In this document: positions 33,046-41,063 of the stretch, one piece after another
Layout: each line of letters starts with the position of its first letter
How positions within the stretch are numbered: the first letter of the stretch is position 1
Source: an uncultured Lachnospiraceae bacterium
Lineage (GTDB): Bacteria > Bacillota > Clostridia > Lachnospirales > Lachnospiraceae
DNA: 64,000 nucleotides
Direction: 5' to 3'
NCBI GenBank assembly: GCA_910579465.1
Contig: CAJTUB010000001.1
Coordinates: forward strand, 310,001 to 374,000
Translations under genes and position numbers: made by a program
Notes under the pieces: generated by a model
The model's input: the letters and a program-made list of their open reading frames with translations, nothing else
What the model was told of the DNA's origin: nothing
Database searches by the model: none

Positions 33046-34903
33046 AAAACGTACGCTGTTGGAGGAAGGGCGGCTGATTCTCCGCGGAATCAGGGTCTGG
33101 AATGAAATTATGCCGGGGTACTTGTTTTCCCAGATGCTTTACATTCTTGCCGAAACTTTCTCCCCTTATTTCGGGATTTATATGTCTGCACGGCTGGTAG
33201 ATGAGCTTTCCGCCGGCGCAGATAAGAGACAGCTTCTGCTCTTAGCCGCGGTCACGGTATCCGGCGGGTTCCTTCTGGCGGTGTTGACCCGTCTGCTACG
33301 TGGATGGAGCGGGATAAAGGGAGAATATATGATAGAGCGGCCGGAGGAGTATATTTTTCGGAGGCAGAATGCACATCAGTACGAGCATCTCGAAAACCCG
33401 GATATTGTACAACTGCGTAGCCGGATCTGGACAGACGCCATTTCCTTCGGCGGAGGGCTGTACCGTATCAGGTGGGCGGTTCCCAATCTGCTGCGGGGGC
33501 TGTTCAATCTTATGTTTTCGGTTTCCCTGACGGTCTCCATGATTGTGAGGACGGCAGAGGGAGACTATACCGGGATTTTTCAGTTTATCAATTCCCCGTG
33601 GTCGGCGATCGTGCTGGTAGCGTTGCTTGCAGGCGCAGTATACTTCTCCGTCCGGACTACGGTAAGGGGTACGCAGAAGATGGAGGAGGCGGTGAGCGGA
33701 CTTTCCGAGGATAATATGCGGCTGAAGGTTTACAGAGGGTTATGGAGCGCGGATATGACGGTACTTGGCCTGCATTCGCTTGTCCTTGCCGAGATGTATA
33801 AGTATAACGTCCATCCGGCATGGGTGGTCAGGCAGGAGAAAGTGCAGATCAAGTATAATATATTTTCGACTGTTTTAAATGTGGTGGTAAATATTTTTGT
33901 TTTTCTCTTTGTTGCGGCAAAGGCGTTTATCGGCGCATTCGGCATCGGCAGTTTCATTCTTTATCAGGGAACGCTCGGAAGGTTTATCGACGCCGTTTCC
34001 GGGCTTGCAGGGGAGTTTGGGAGATTAAAGCATAACAATCAGTATCTTGTCCGGCTGTTCCGGTATCTGGACCTTCCAAATGAGATGTACCAGGGAACGC
34101 TTGCGGTCGAGAAGCGGGACGATATCGATTATGAAATCGAGTTCCGGGACGTCAGCTTCCGTTATCCGAGAACGGAGAACTGGGTGCTGCGGCATGTGAA
34201 TGCGAAGTTTAAAATCGGTGAAAGGATGACGCTTGTCGGGGAAAACGGCTCGGGCAAGACGACGTTTGTCAAGCTGCTCTGCCGCCTGTATGACCCGACG
34301 GAGGGGACGATTCTTTTAAACGGAATCGACATTGCAAAATACCGGTATGAGGAGTATCTGGCACTGTTTTCCGTAGTTTTCCAGGATTACCGGCTGTTCG
34401 GCTTCCCGCTCGGGGAGGAGGTTGCGTCCGGCGTGGTTTATGACAGTGAAAAGGTGCGTGACTGTCTGGTCCGTGCCGGAATGGGAGAGAAGCTTGCGGA
34501 CCTCGACGCGGATCCAGAGGCAGCGGAACCGGATACGTTAAAAAGGGCAATCAGCAGAGACTATGATGTGGAGGCAATCGAATTTTCCGGAGGGGAAGAG
34601 CAGAAGATTGCCATTGCCCGTGCCATTTACAAGGATGCGCCGTTCGTCGTGCTCGACGAGCCGACCGCAGCGCTGGACCCGTTAGCGGAAGCGGAGGTAT
34701 ACGAAAACTTTAGCCGGATGGTACGGAATAAAACCTCTGTGTTTGTCAGTCACCGTCTCTCCTCCTGCCGCTTCTGCGATAAGATTCTGGTATTTGACCA
34801 CGGCGGGATTGTGCAGGAGGGAGCGCACGATAATCTGGTGGCGCAGACAGACGGGAAGTATTACGAACTGTGGCGGGCGCAGGCGCAGTATTATGAAAAA
34901 TAG
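33026..34903 (+). CDS. ABC exporter half-transporter, second of a pair
   Basis: A 625-residue partner of the preceding protein with the same layout. It has a basic N-terminus, about six membrane segments, and an ATPase domain with Walker A GENGSGKTT, signature FSGGEEQKI, Walker B FVVLDEPTAALD and FVSHRLSSCRFC. Both ATPase sites look competent. The start is ATG 33026, inside the end of the upstream gene, with AAGGAGG 9 bases before it; translation is probably coupled. It ends at a hairpin terminator. ABC exporters behind LytTR two-component systems often move peptides or provide resistance to them, which is a guess here. Confidence 0.88.
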   Translation: MKRKKGEKRTLLEEGRLILRGIRVWNEIMPGYLFSQMLYILAETFSPYFGIYMSARLVDELSAGADKRQLLLLAAVTVSGGFLLAVLTRLLRGWSGIKGEYMIERPEEYIFRRQNAHQYEHLENPDIVQLRSRIWTDAISFGGGLYRIRWAVPNLLRGLFNLMFSVSLTVSMIVRTAEGDYTGIFQFINSPWSAIVLVALLAGAVYFSVRTTVRGTQKMEEAVSGLSEDNMRLKVYRGLWSADMTVLGLHSLVLAEMYKYNVHPAWVVRQEKVQIKYNIFSTVLNVVVNIFVFLFVAAKAFIGAFGIGSFILYQGTLGRFIDAVSGLAGEFGRLKHNNQYLVRLFRYLDLPNEMYQGTLAVEKRDDIDYEIEFRDVSFRYPRTENWVLRHVNAKFKIGERMTLVGENGSGKTTFVKLLCRLYDPTEGTILLNGIDIAKYRYEEYLALFSVVFQDYRLFGFPLGEEVASGVVYDSEKVRDCLVRAGMGEKLADLDADPEAAEPDTLKRAISRDYDVEAIEFSGGEEQKIAIARAIYKDAPFVVLDEPTAALDPLAEAEVYENFSRMVRNKTSVFVSHRLSSCRFCDKILVFDHGGIVQEGAHDNLVAQTDGKYYELWRAQAQYYEK

Positions 34904-34917
34904 TAATCGAAAACATT

Positions 34918-34975
34918 GCGGATGCGCCGGTGGTCACTGCAAAGCAGTTTTGACATGTCGTGCGCATCCTGCTTT
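34918..34975 (+). terminator. Probable terminator after the ABC operon
   Basis: GGATGCGC (34920-34927) pairs with GCGCATCC (34962-34969). The loop holds a nested CTGCAAAGCAG hairpin and the stem is followed by TGCTTTT. Confidence 0.55.
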
Positions 34976-34989
34976 TAGAGGTGCGTTGG

Positions 34990-35018
34990 TTGTCTTTTCC
35001 TTCCTATGGTGGTATAAT
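34990..35018 (+). promoter_or_regulatory. Promoter of the HD/EamA pair
   Basis: TTGTCT (34990-34995), 17 bases, TATAAT (35013-35018). Confidence 0.7.
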
Positions 35019-35046
35019 GGTGAAAAATGTACTAGGAGGAATGAGA

Positions 35047-35583
35047 ATGACAGACCAGAAGGCGTTGCTGGAGTTTGTGGAGCCATATTACGCGGGGAAG
35101 GATATTATGCATAATTTATGGCATATAGAGCTGGTGAAAAAGTGGGTGGACAAGATTATTTCTATGGGTAGATATGAGACGGATTACGAAAGTCTGCTTT
35201 TGGCTGTGTATTTTCACGGCTTTATCTATCGGGACGAGGACGCGATACGGCAGTGGCTGGGGGCGCAGGACTATAGCAGGGAATGTACGGAAAAGATTTT
35301 GAAGATTGCGTGGGAGTCCCAGAGAAGCGAGATTCCGGAGACCATAGAGGGGAAAATTTTACATGATGCGCATGTGCTGGAGGGCGGGAAAACCTATCTG
35401 GTCGTGAAAACGCTGATTACAGGTTCGGTCAGGGGGCAGAGCCTGAAGGAGACGCTGCAGTTTATGAAGGAGCGCGTTCTGGGGAAGAATCGCTGCTATC
35501 TGCCGGAAACGATACCGCTTTGTGAGGAAATGAACCACTATGCGGAAGAGTTTTTCCGGGAAATTACGGAGGGGATCCTGTAA
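35047..35583 (+). CDS. HD-superfamily-like protein
   Basis: A 178-residue cytoplasmic protein resembling HD-domain phosphohydrolases. Early IMHNLWHIELVKKW stands where the family has its first His, VYFHGFIYRDEDA where it has His-Asp (here HG rather than HD), and ILHDAHVLEG supplies a later HD pair. The altered first motif makes activity uncertain. Of two close ATGs (35041 and 35047), the second has the better 7-base distance to AGGAGG. Its stop codon overlaps the start of the next gene by one base, so the two are coupled. Confidence 0.65.
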   Translation: MTDQKALLEFVEPYYAGKDIMHNLWHIELVKKWVDKIISMGRYETDYESLLLAVYFHGFIYRDEDAIRQWLGAQDYSRECTEKILKIAWESQRSEIPETIEGKILHDAHVLEGGKTYLVVKTLITGSVRGQSLKETLQFMKERVLGKNRCYLPETIPLCEEMNHYAEEFFREITEGIL

Positions 35584-35996
35584 TGTGGCTTGTATTTGCA
35601 TTGTTGTCCGCAGTCTTTGCGGCGCTGACCTCGATTCTGGCGAAGGTCGGTATTAAAGGGGTAAATTCAAATCTGGCGACGGCAATCCGGACGGTGGTGG
35701 TTGTTATTATGGCGTGGGGCATGGTGTTTCTGACCCATGCGCAGGACGGAATTTCGGGAATCAGTAAAAAAAGCTGGATTTTCCTGATTTTGTCCGGTCT
35801 GGCGACCGGAGCGTCGTGGCTATGCTATTACCATGCGCTGCAGACAGGGGAGGCGTCAAAGGTTGTTCCTATTGATAAGCTCAGTGTCGTGATTACCCTG
35901 GTGCTTGCTTTTGTGTTTTTGCATGAGCCGTTTACATTAAAGTCTCTGATTGGCTGTATCCTGATTGCAGCGGGGACGTTGCTTATGGTTTTGTAA
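35583..35996 (+). CDS. Single-domain EamA/DMT transporter
   Basis: A 137-residue membrane protein with about five hydrophobic segments, equal to one EamA domain. Most drug/metabolite transporters have two such domains in one chain, so this would work as a dimer. The family pattern is seen in SAVFAALTSILAKVGI at the start, LATGASWLCYYHALQTGEAS in the middle, and VVPIDKLSVVITLVLAFVFL near the end. It overlaps the upstream stop codon (TAATG). The substrate is unknown. Confidence 0.82.
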   Translation: MWLVFALLSAVFAALTSILAKVGIKGVNSNLATAIRTVVVVIMAWGMVFLTHAQDGISGISKKSWIFLILSGLATGASWLCYYHALQTGEASKVVPIDKLSVVITLVLAFVFLHEPFTLKSLIGCILIAAGTLLMVL

Positions 35997-36015
35997 GGCG
36001 GGCGGATACTTTTTC

Positions 36016-36044
36016 CTGTCAGCTTCCGTATTCCGGCATATAAT
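36016..36044 (+). promoter_or_regulatory. Promoter of the esterase gene
   Basis: CTGTCA (36016-36021), 17 bases, TATAAT (36039-36044). Just downstream, TAGTGTG-CTACAG-TACACTA (36059-36078) forms an imperfect palindrome over the leader that could be an operator. Confidence 0.6.
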
Positions 36045-36081
36045 GGAGCAAAGGAATTTAGTGTGCTACAGTACACTAGGA

Positions 36082-37074
36082 ATGGAAGCTGATAAAATGG
36101 AAAGAATTTCTCTTGAGCCGGAAGCGCTCGCGGTCTGCAAGGAGAGTGCGGTGCCGCCGCTGATTTTTCAGCTGCCGCCCGCACAGGGCAGGCAGGTGCT
36201 TGAAAAGGCGCAGAGTACACCGGTTTGTATGTGTCCTGCCAGGGTGCAGATGACGATTGTTGATACGGGAAGGTGGGGCAGCCTGCCTGTTTATATTGTT
36301 ACTCCTGAGGAGGTAACAACGCCTTCTAATGTTATTTTTTATATTCATGGCGCCGGCTGGGTGTTTGGGAGCTTCCATACCCATGAAAAGCTGGTGCGGG
36401 AGCTTGCAGCGCGGACCGGGTGCGTTCTGGTATTTCCGGAATACCGCCGTTCGCCGGAGGCGCATTATCCGGTGGCAATTGAGCAGTGCTACCGTGTACT
36501 CTGCGGGCTGCCGGGGCTTTTACGGAGGTTTGGAATCCAGATGAATCCGTCTACCCTGACGGTTGCGGGCGATAGTGTCGGGGGGAATATGACGATTGCA
36601 ATGACGCTCATGGCAAAGGAGCGGAAGGGGCCGTATCTCCAGAAGCAGCTGTTGTATTATCCGGTGACCAATGCCTGTTTTTGTACGGATTCGTATCTTT
36701 CGTTTGCAGAAGGGTATTATCTTTACCGCGAGGGAATGATGTGGTTCTGGGACCAGTATACGATGTCAGAGAGTGACCGTAACCGGATTACGGCGTCTCC
36801 GCTGCGGGCAGAGCCGGAGCAGTTAAAGGGTCTTCCGGAGGCAATGATTTTAAACGGAGAAGCGGATGTGCTTCGGGACGACGGGGAGGCATACGCGAGG
36901 AAGCTCAGGGACGTGGGCGTACCGGTGACTGCAATGCGCTTCCAGGGAATTATACATGACTTTGTGATGTTAAATGCCCTGGACCAGACAAAGGGGTGCC
37001 GTGCCGCCATGGATGCTTCGGTTTCGTGGATTAACCAGAGGAATTGTGAGGATGGAAGGGTTCCGTGCAAATAG
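36082..37074 (+). CDS. Alpha/beta hydrolase, HSL-family esterase
   Basis: A 330-residue cytoplasmic esterase or lipase of the hormone-sensitive-lipase family. The oxyanion motif is HGAGW, a variant of HGGGW; the nucleophile is Ser165 in GDSVGG; acid Asp is in EADVLRDDGEAY and His in GIIHDFVML. ESPEAHYP-like RSPEAHYPVAIEQCY is also family-typical. Start choice is uncertain: ATG 36082 abuts TAGGAA, while ATG 36097 has GGAAG 8 bases upstream. The first 80 residues are poorly conserved. Monocistronic between a transporter gene and an XRE regulator. Confidence 0.85.
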   Translation: MEADKMERISLEPEALAVCKESAVPPLIFQLPPAQGRQVLEKAQSTPVCMCPARVQMTIVDTGRWGSLPVYIVTPEEVTTPSNVIFYIHGAGWVFGSFHTHEKLVRELAARTGCVLVFPEYRRSPEAHYPVAIEQCYRVLCGLPGLLRRFGIQMNPSTLTVAGDSVGGNMTIAMTLMAKERKGPYLQKQLLYYPVTNACFCTDSYLSFAEGYYLYREGMMWFWDQYTMSESDRNRITASPLRAEPEQLKGLPEAMILNGEADVLRDDGEAYARKLRDVGVPVTAMRFQGIIHDFVMLNALDQTKGCRAAMDASVSWINQRNCEDGRVPCK

Positions 37075-37137
37075 GCTTTCGAAAGCTTCTTAAGTAGTCA
37101 GGGAAACCTGTGGTTAAAAAAAACGACGGCATTTCCT

Positions 37138-37167
37138 TTGACCGTAAGTTCCGCTGTGCCTTATACT
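37138..37167 (+). promoter_or_regulatory. Promoter of the XRE-FliG-like gene
   Basis: TTGACC (37138-37143), 18 bases, TATACT (37162-37167). Confidence 0.65.
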
Positions 37168-37233
37168 AGAGTTAGTCCTGCTGGCGTGTCCTTATCAGCA
37201 GGAGAAATCTTTGAGAGAAAGGCAGGTATTGGT

Positions 37234-38172
37234 ATGGAACATTACGGAATTGCAATGGGAGGGAAGATTTATTCCCTGCGTATGGCAAAGAGAATGACGC
37301 AGGAGGAGCTTTCGGAGGTGCTGTGCATCAGCCCGGCGGCGGTTTCCAAATGGGAAAGGAATCTGGCGCTTCCCAGTATCGAGATGCTTTGGGCACTGGC
37401 GGATTTTTTTGGCTGTACGATTGACGAGCTTGTAGGGCGGGGTGAGAACCGTCTGCAGCAGGCAGGAATGTATGACGAGGAAAAGCTGCAGCTTGCCGAG
37501 GTGGCAGAGGAGCTGCTCAAATGCTCTGAAATCAGCAGGGCGCAGGGGCTTCTGGCGGTCGAGGAGGAAATGAAGCGTTATACGGGCAGCAGCAGGTTTC
37601 TTCCGTTCGGGGTCCGTTTTTTAATGGAGATGTTTTACAAAAAAATGGAATTTGAGATGATTTTCCAGCTTCTTGGGAACTATGCGGAAACATTGCCGGA
37701 GGCAGAGCGGCAGGAGGGACGTATGGTAGCCGCGGCGCTGCGTATGATAGCCTCTGGCAATGCCCCTGAAGTTTTGCAGGAAACGCTTGCCTCCTATGTC
37801 GGAATCGGGTACTGGGAGAAGTTAGAGAGAAGAAGCAGGGAGCAGCGGCATAAGAGAACCAGGGAGGAAGTAATCGGGAACTATCAGGGGAAAAAGCCGT
37901 ATTCGGATAAGACGGCTCTTTTGGAGGAGCTTGTGTCGTCTGATGATTTTAAAATCCGGGCGGTTTTACGCAATCTGGATAACGTGACCCTGGCGGCAGC
38001 GCTTTCCGGCGCCTCCGGGGAGCTGATTGCAAGGTTTCTTTCCAATCTGTCCGACCGGCTTTTGTATTTTGTCAGCGAGGACATCGATTTGTTCCAGGGG
38101 ACGGAGGAGGAGATGGCAGAGGCACAGAAAAAGGTGCTGGAGCTTGCTGCGCTGGTCAGTGCAGAGCAGTAG
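37234..38172 (+). CDS. XRE-type regulator fused to a FliG-like domain
   Basis: A 312-residue protein. Residues 10-65 are an XRE/Cro helix-turn-helix (LRMAKRMTQEELSEVL, CISPAAVSKWERNLALPS). A middle helical region follows. Residues about 239-310 closely follow the middle domain of the flagellar motor switch protein FliG: VLRNLDNVTLAAALSGASGE, ARFLSNLSDRLLYFV and EEMAEAQKKVLELAA. FliG proteins have LRNVD, LALALKGAS, LSNMSKRAAE and VEEAQKKIL at equivalent places. Such a fusion is unusual; the FliG-like part may be a protein-interaction module. ATG 37234 has a modest AAGGCAGG site. Confidence 0.75.
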   Translation: MEHYGIAMGGKIYSLRMAKRMTQEELSEVLCISPAAVSKWERNLALPSIEMLWALADFFGCTIDELVGRGENRLQQAGMYDEEKLQLAEVAEELLKCSEISRAQGLLAVEEEMKRYTGSSRFLPFGVRFLMEMFYKKMEFEMIFQLLGNYAETLPEAERQEGRMVAAALRMIASGNAPEVLQETLASYVGIGYWEKLERRSREQRHKRTREEVIGNYQGKKPYSDKTALLEELVSSDDFKIRAVLRNLDNVTLAAALSGASGELIARFLSNLSDRLLYFVSEDIDLFQGTEEEMAEAQKKVLELAALVSAEQ

Positions 38173-38286
38173 TGTTGCTTTCGGGAGCGGGCAGGACGGG
38201 GCAGCGGAACACAGTTCAGGGTACGATATCACTGGCATTCAGGCAAGCCAATGATACAGTACACTAGGAAAATGGAGGAAGAAAGA

Positions 38287-39465
38287 ATGCAGTATCGTAA
38301 GGACAAATACGGAAATCAGATTTCTGTTCTTGGCTACGGGTGTATGCGGTTTTCACAGAAGGCAGGGAAGATTGACATAGAGAAGGCGGAGCAGGAGATT
38401 ATGGCGGCCTATGAAGGCGGTGTAAATTACTTTGATACGGCATATATCTATTCCGGAAGTGAAGCTGCCCTCGGAAAGATTCTGGAAAAGAACGGAATCC
38501 GGGAGAAGGTAAATATTGCGACAAAGCTGCCGCACTATATGCTGAAGACAAGGGACGCTGCGGAGAAGATGTTCCGGGAGGAGCTTAACAGGCTCCGGAC
38601 CGGCTATGTGGATTACTATCTGATGCATATGCTGACGGATGTAAAAACGTGGGAGCGTCTGAAGACCCTGGGAATAGAGGAGTGGCTCCGGGAAAAGAAG
38701 GAGAGCGGCGCAATCCGCCAGCTTGGATTTTCCTATCACGGAAACTCAGATATGTTCTGTCAGCTGCTGGATGCCTATGACTGGGATTTCTGCATGATTC
38801 AGTATAATTATCTGGACGAGCATTCCCAGGCAGGGCGGACAGGGCTTTGCTACGCGGCGTCAAAGGGAATCCCGGTGATGATTATGGAGCCCCTGCGGGG
38901 CGGAAGGCTTTCCAATCATCTGCCGGAAAAGGCAGAGAAGCTGTTTCAGGAATATGAGATAAAGCGCACGCCTGCGGAGTGGGCGTTCCGCTGGCTCTGG
39001 AACCAGCCGGAGGTAACCTGTGTGCTTTCGGGCATGAATTCGCTTGCAATGGTACAGGAAAATGTGAAGAATGCCGCAGATGCAAGGGCAGGGGAGTTTA
39101 CGGAAAAAGATGAGGCGCTTTTAAAGGAAGTCGTCCAGGTAATCCATGAAAAGATGAAGGTCGGCTGTACCGGCTGCGGCTATTGCATGCCTTGTCCGAA
39201 GGGAGTCGATATTCCCGGCACCTTTGCGATATACAATAAGCGCTATACCGACGGCAGACGGAAGGCACTTCAGGAGTACATGCTGTGTACCGTACTGCGG
39301 AAGGACTCCACGTCTGCATCGAACTGTGTCGGCTGCGGCAGCTGTGAGAAGCATTGTCCGCAGCAGATTGAAATACGAAAGGAGCTGGCGAATGCCAGGA
39401 AGGCACTCGAGGGGCCGGTTTATCAGATTGCAAAAAAGGCGGCTTCCCTGTTTTTGAAATATTGA
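38287..39465 (+). CDS. Aldo/keto reductase with C-terminal 4Fe-4S domain
   Basis: A 392-residue oxidoreductase. The aldo/keto reductase barrel occupies residues 1-285 with the tetrad residues in YFDTAYIYSGSE (Asp, Tyr), ATKLPHYM (Lys) and YYLMHML (His). The C-terminal part has two iron-sulfur cysteine clusters, CTGCGYCMPCPKG and CVGCGSCEKHCPQ. This architecture is common in strict anaerobes and suggests electron transfer with ferredoxin-like partners. ATG 38287 has GGAGG 8 bases upstream. The leader contains a 16-base word identical to the esterase leader. Reaction unknown. Confidence 0.9.
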   Translation: MQYRKDKYGNQISVLGYGCMRFSQKAGKIDIEKAEQEIMAAYEGGVNYFDTAYIYSGSEAALGKILEKNGIREKVNIATKLPHYMLKTRDAAEKMFREELNRLRTGYVDYYLMHMLTDVKTWERLKTLGIEEWLREKKESGAIRQLGFSYHGNSDMFCQLLDAYDWDFCMIQYNYLDEHSQAGRTGLCYAASKGIPVMIMEPLRGGRLSNHLPEKAEKLFQEYEIKRTPAEWAFRWLWNQPEVTCVLSGMNSLAMVQENVKNAADARAGEFTEKDEALLKEVVQVIHEKMKVGCTGCGYCMPCPKGVDIPGTFAIYNKRYTDGRRKALQEYMLCTVLRKDSTSASNCVGCGSCEKHCPQQIEIRKELANARKALEGPVYQIAKKAASLFLKY

Positions 39466-39467
39466 TA

Positions 39468-41027
39468 TTATTTTGAATTTCCGAACAGTCCCCGGATAAT
39501 TGACTTTCCGAGTTCGCGTCCGATGGTTCCGAAGGCGCTTGAGGTAGCGCGCCCGATGGTTTTGTTCAGAACCTTTTCAGTTGTTTTTTCCCGTTTCTTT
39601 CTGGCGGCTTCTTCTTCCTTTTCTTTTTTCTTTAAGGCGGCAGCTTCTGCCCGTTCTCGTTGCTTTGCAGCGGCAGCCTCTTCCTTCTCCCGTTGCTTTG
39701 CGGCAGCGGCTTCCTCCTTTTCCCTCTGTTCCTCCGCTTCTTCCCTTGCCGTCTGCTCAGTCAGCGCCTCGTAAGCGGAAGGATTGTCTACAAAGAAGCT
39801 GTATTTTTCATCTAACGGGCTCGCCGCAATGACAGTGTTCCTGGTAAGTGCATCCACCGGGCCCATCAGGCTCTGCGGCGGAAGGATAAAGGTGCGTTCC
39901 ACCATGGACGGGATTCCCTTTTCATCCAGAAAGGAAACCAGTGCCTCCCCGACGCCGAGTTCCATAATGGCAGCGGAGGTATCAAAGGAAGGGTTCTGGC
40001 GGAAGGTCTGCGCGGCGGTTCGGACTGCTTTCTGCTCTGCCGGGGTATAGGCGCGGAGCGCGTGCTGGATACGGTTTCCGAGCTGTGCAAGCACCTCATC
40101 CGGAATATCACTTGGGCTCTGGGAAATAAAATAGATGCCGACGCCCTTGGAACGGATCAGCTTTACAACCTGTTCGATTTTCTGTGTCAGTGCCTTCGGC
40201 ATATCGCGGAAAAGCAAATGGGCTTCGTCAAAGAAGAAGACAAGCTTCGGCTTTTCTACGTCGCCGACCTCCGGCAGTTTTTCAAAAAGCTCTGTCAAAA
40301 GCCAGAGTAAAAAGGTGGCATAAAGGATAGGAGACTGTACAAGCTCGGTGCTGTCTAAGATGTTAATCATGCCCCTGCCGGCTTCGTCCAGGGTAATCCA
40401 GTCCATAATGTCAAGTGCAGGCTCGCCGAAGAACAGCTCCCCGCCCTGGCTTTCCAGCGCCAGAAGCGCGCGCTGGATGGCGCCGGCACTCTGCGGGCTG
40501 ATTGTGCCATAGGAGAGGGTATATTCCTCGCGATGCTCGCTGACATACTGTATCATTGCTTTAAGGTCTTTGATATCAATCAGCAGGAGACCGTTGTCGT
40601 CCGCTACGCGGAATACGATATTCAGGACGCCCTCCTGTACGGCGGTAAGACCGAGCAGACGGGAGAGAAGCGTCGGACCGAGCTCCGAAACGGTAGTGCG
40701 CACCGGATGCCCGTTCTTTCCGAAAATGTCAAAGAAGCGGGTCGGGAACGAGGTATAGCTCCAGTCGTCGATTCCGAATTTTGCGATGCGCTTTGACATA
40801 TCCTCGCTTTCCCTGCCGGGCTGACACATGCCGGAGAGGTCTCCCTTGATATCGGCGAGAAAGACCGGTACGCCAAGGGAAGAAAATGCCTCCGCCATGA
40901 CCTTTAAGGTAATGGTTTTGCCGGTACCGGTAGCGCCGGCAATCAGACCGTGGCGGTTTGCCATGGCCGGGTATAAAAACTGCGGGGTTTCGTTTTGGGA
41001 CATCCAGAGTTTTCCGTCTTTTACCAT
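39468..41027 (-). CDS. DUF853/HerA-like ATPase
   Basis: A 519-residue ATPase of the DUF853 (YjgR-like) group within the HerA/FtsK superfamily. Walker A is GATGTGKTIT (residues 31-40) and Walker B LVFFFDEAHLLF; the family start MVKDGKLW and GVGIYFISQSPSDIPDEVL are clear. From about residue 425 a coiled-coil stretch of repeated QREKEEAAAA units, rich in Glu, Lys and Ala, leads to a basic C-terminus ending in GKSIIRGLFG, also seen in the family. The role is unknown; HerA relatives process DNA ends. Convergent with the reductase gene, 2 bases apart. Confidence 0.88.
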   Translation of the reverse strand: MVKDGKLWMSQNETPQFLYPAMANRHGLIAGATGTGKTITLKVMAEAFSSLGVPVFLADIKGDLSGMCQPGRESEDMSKRIAKFGIDDWSYTSFPTRFFDIFGKNGHPVRTTVSELGPTLLSRLLGLTAVQEGVLNIVFRVADDNGLLLIDIKDLKAMIQYVSEHREEYTLSYGTISPQSAGAIQRALLALESQGGELFFGEPALDIMDWITLDEAGRGMINILDSTELVQSPILYATFLLWLLTELFEKLPEVGDVEKPKLVFFFDEAHLLFRDMPKALTQKIEQVVKLIRSKGVGIYFISQSPSDIPDEVLAQLGNRIQHALRAYTPAEQKAVRTAAQTFRQNPSFDTSAAIMELGVGEALVSFLDEKGIPSMVERTFILPPQSLMGPVDALTRNTVIAASPLDEKYSFFVDNPSAYEALTEQTAREEAEEQREKEEAAAAKQREKEEAAAAKQRERAEAAALKKKEKEEEAARKKREKTTEKVLNKTIGRATSSAFGTIGRELGKSIIRGLFGNSK

Positions 41028-41063
41028 GCTGTTTGGTTCCTTTCTTCTATAATATTATGATAC

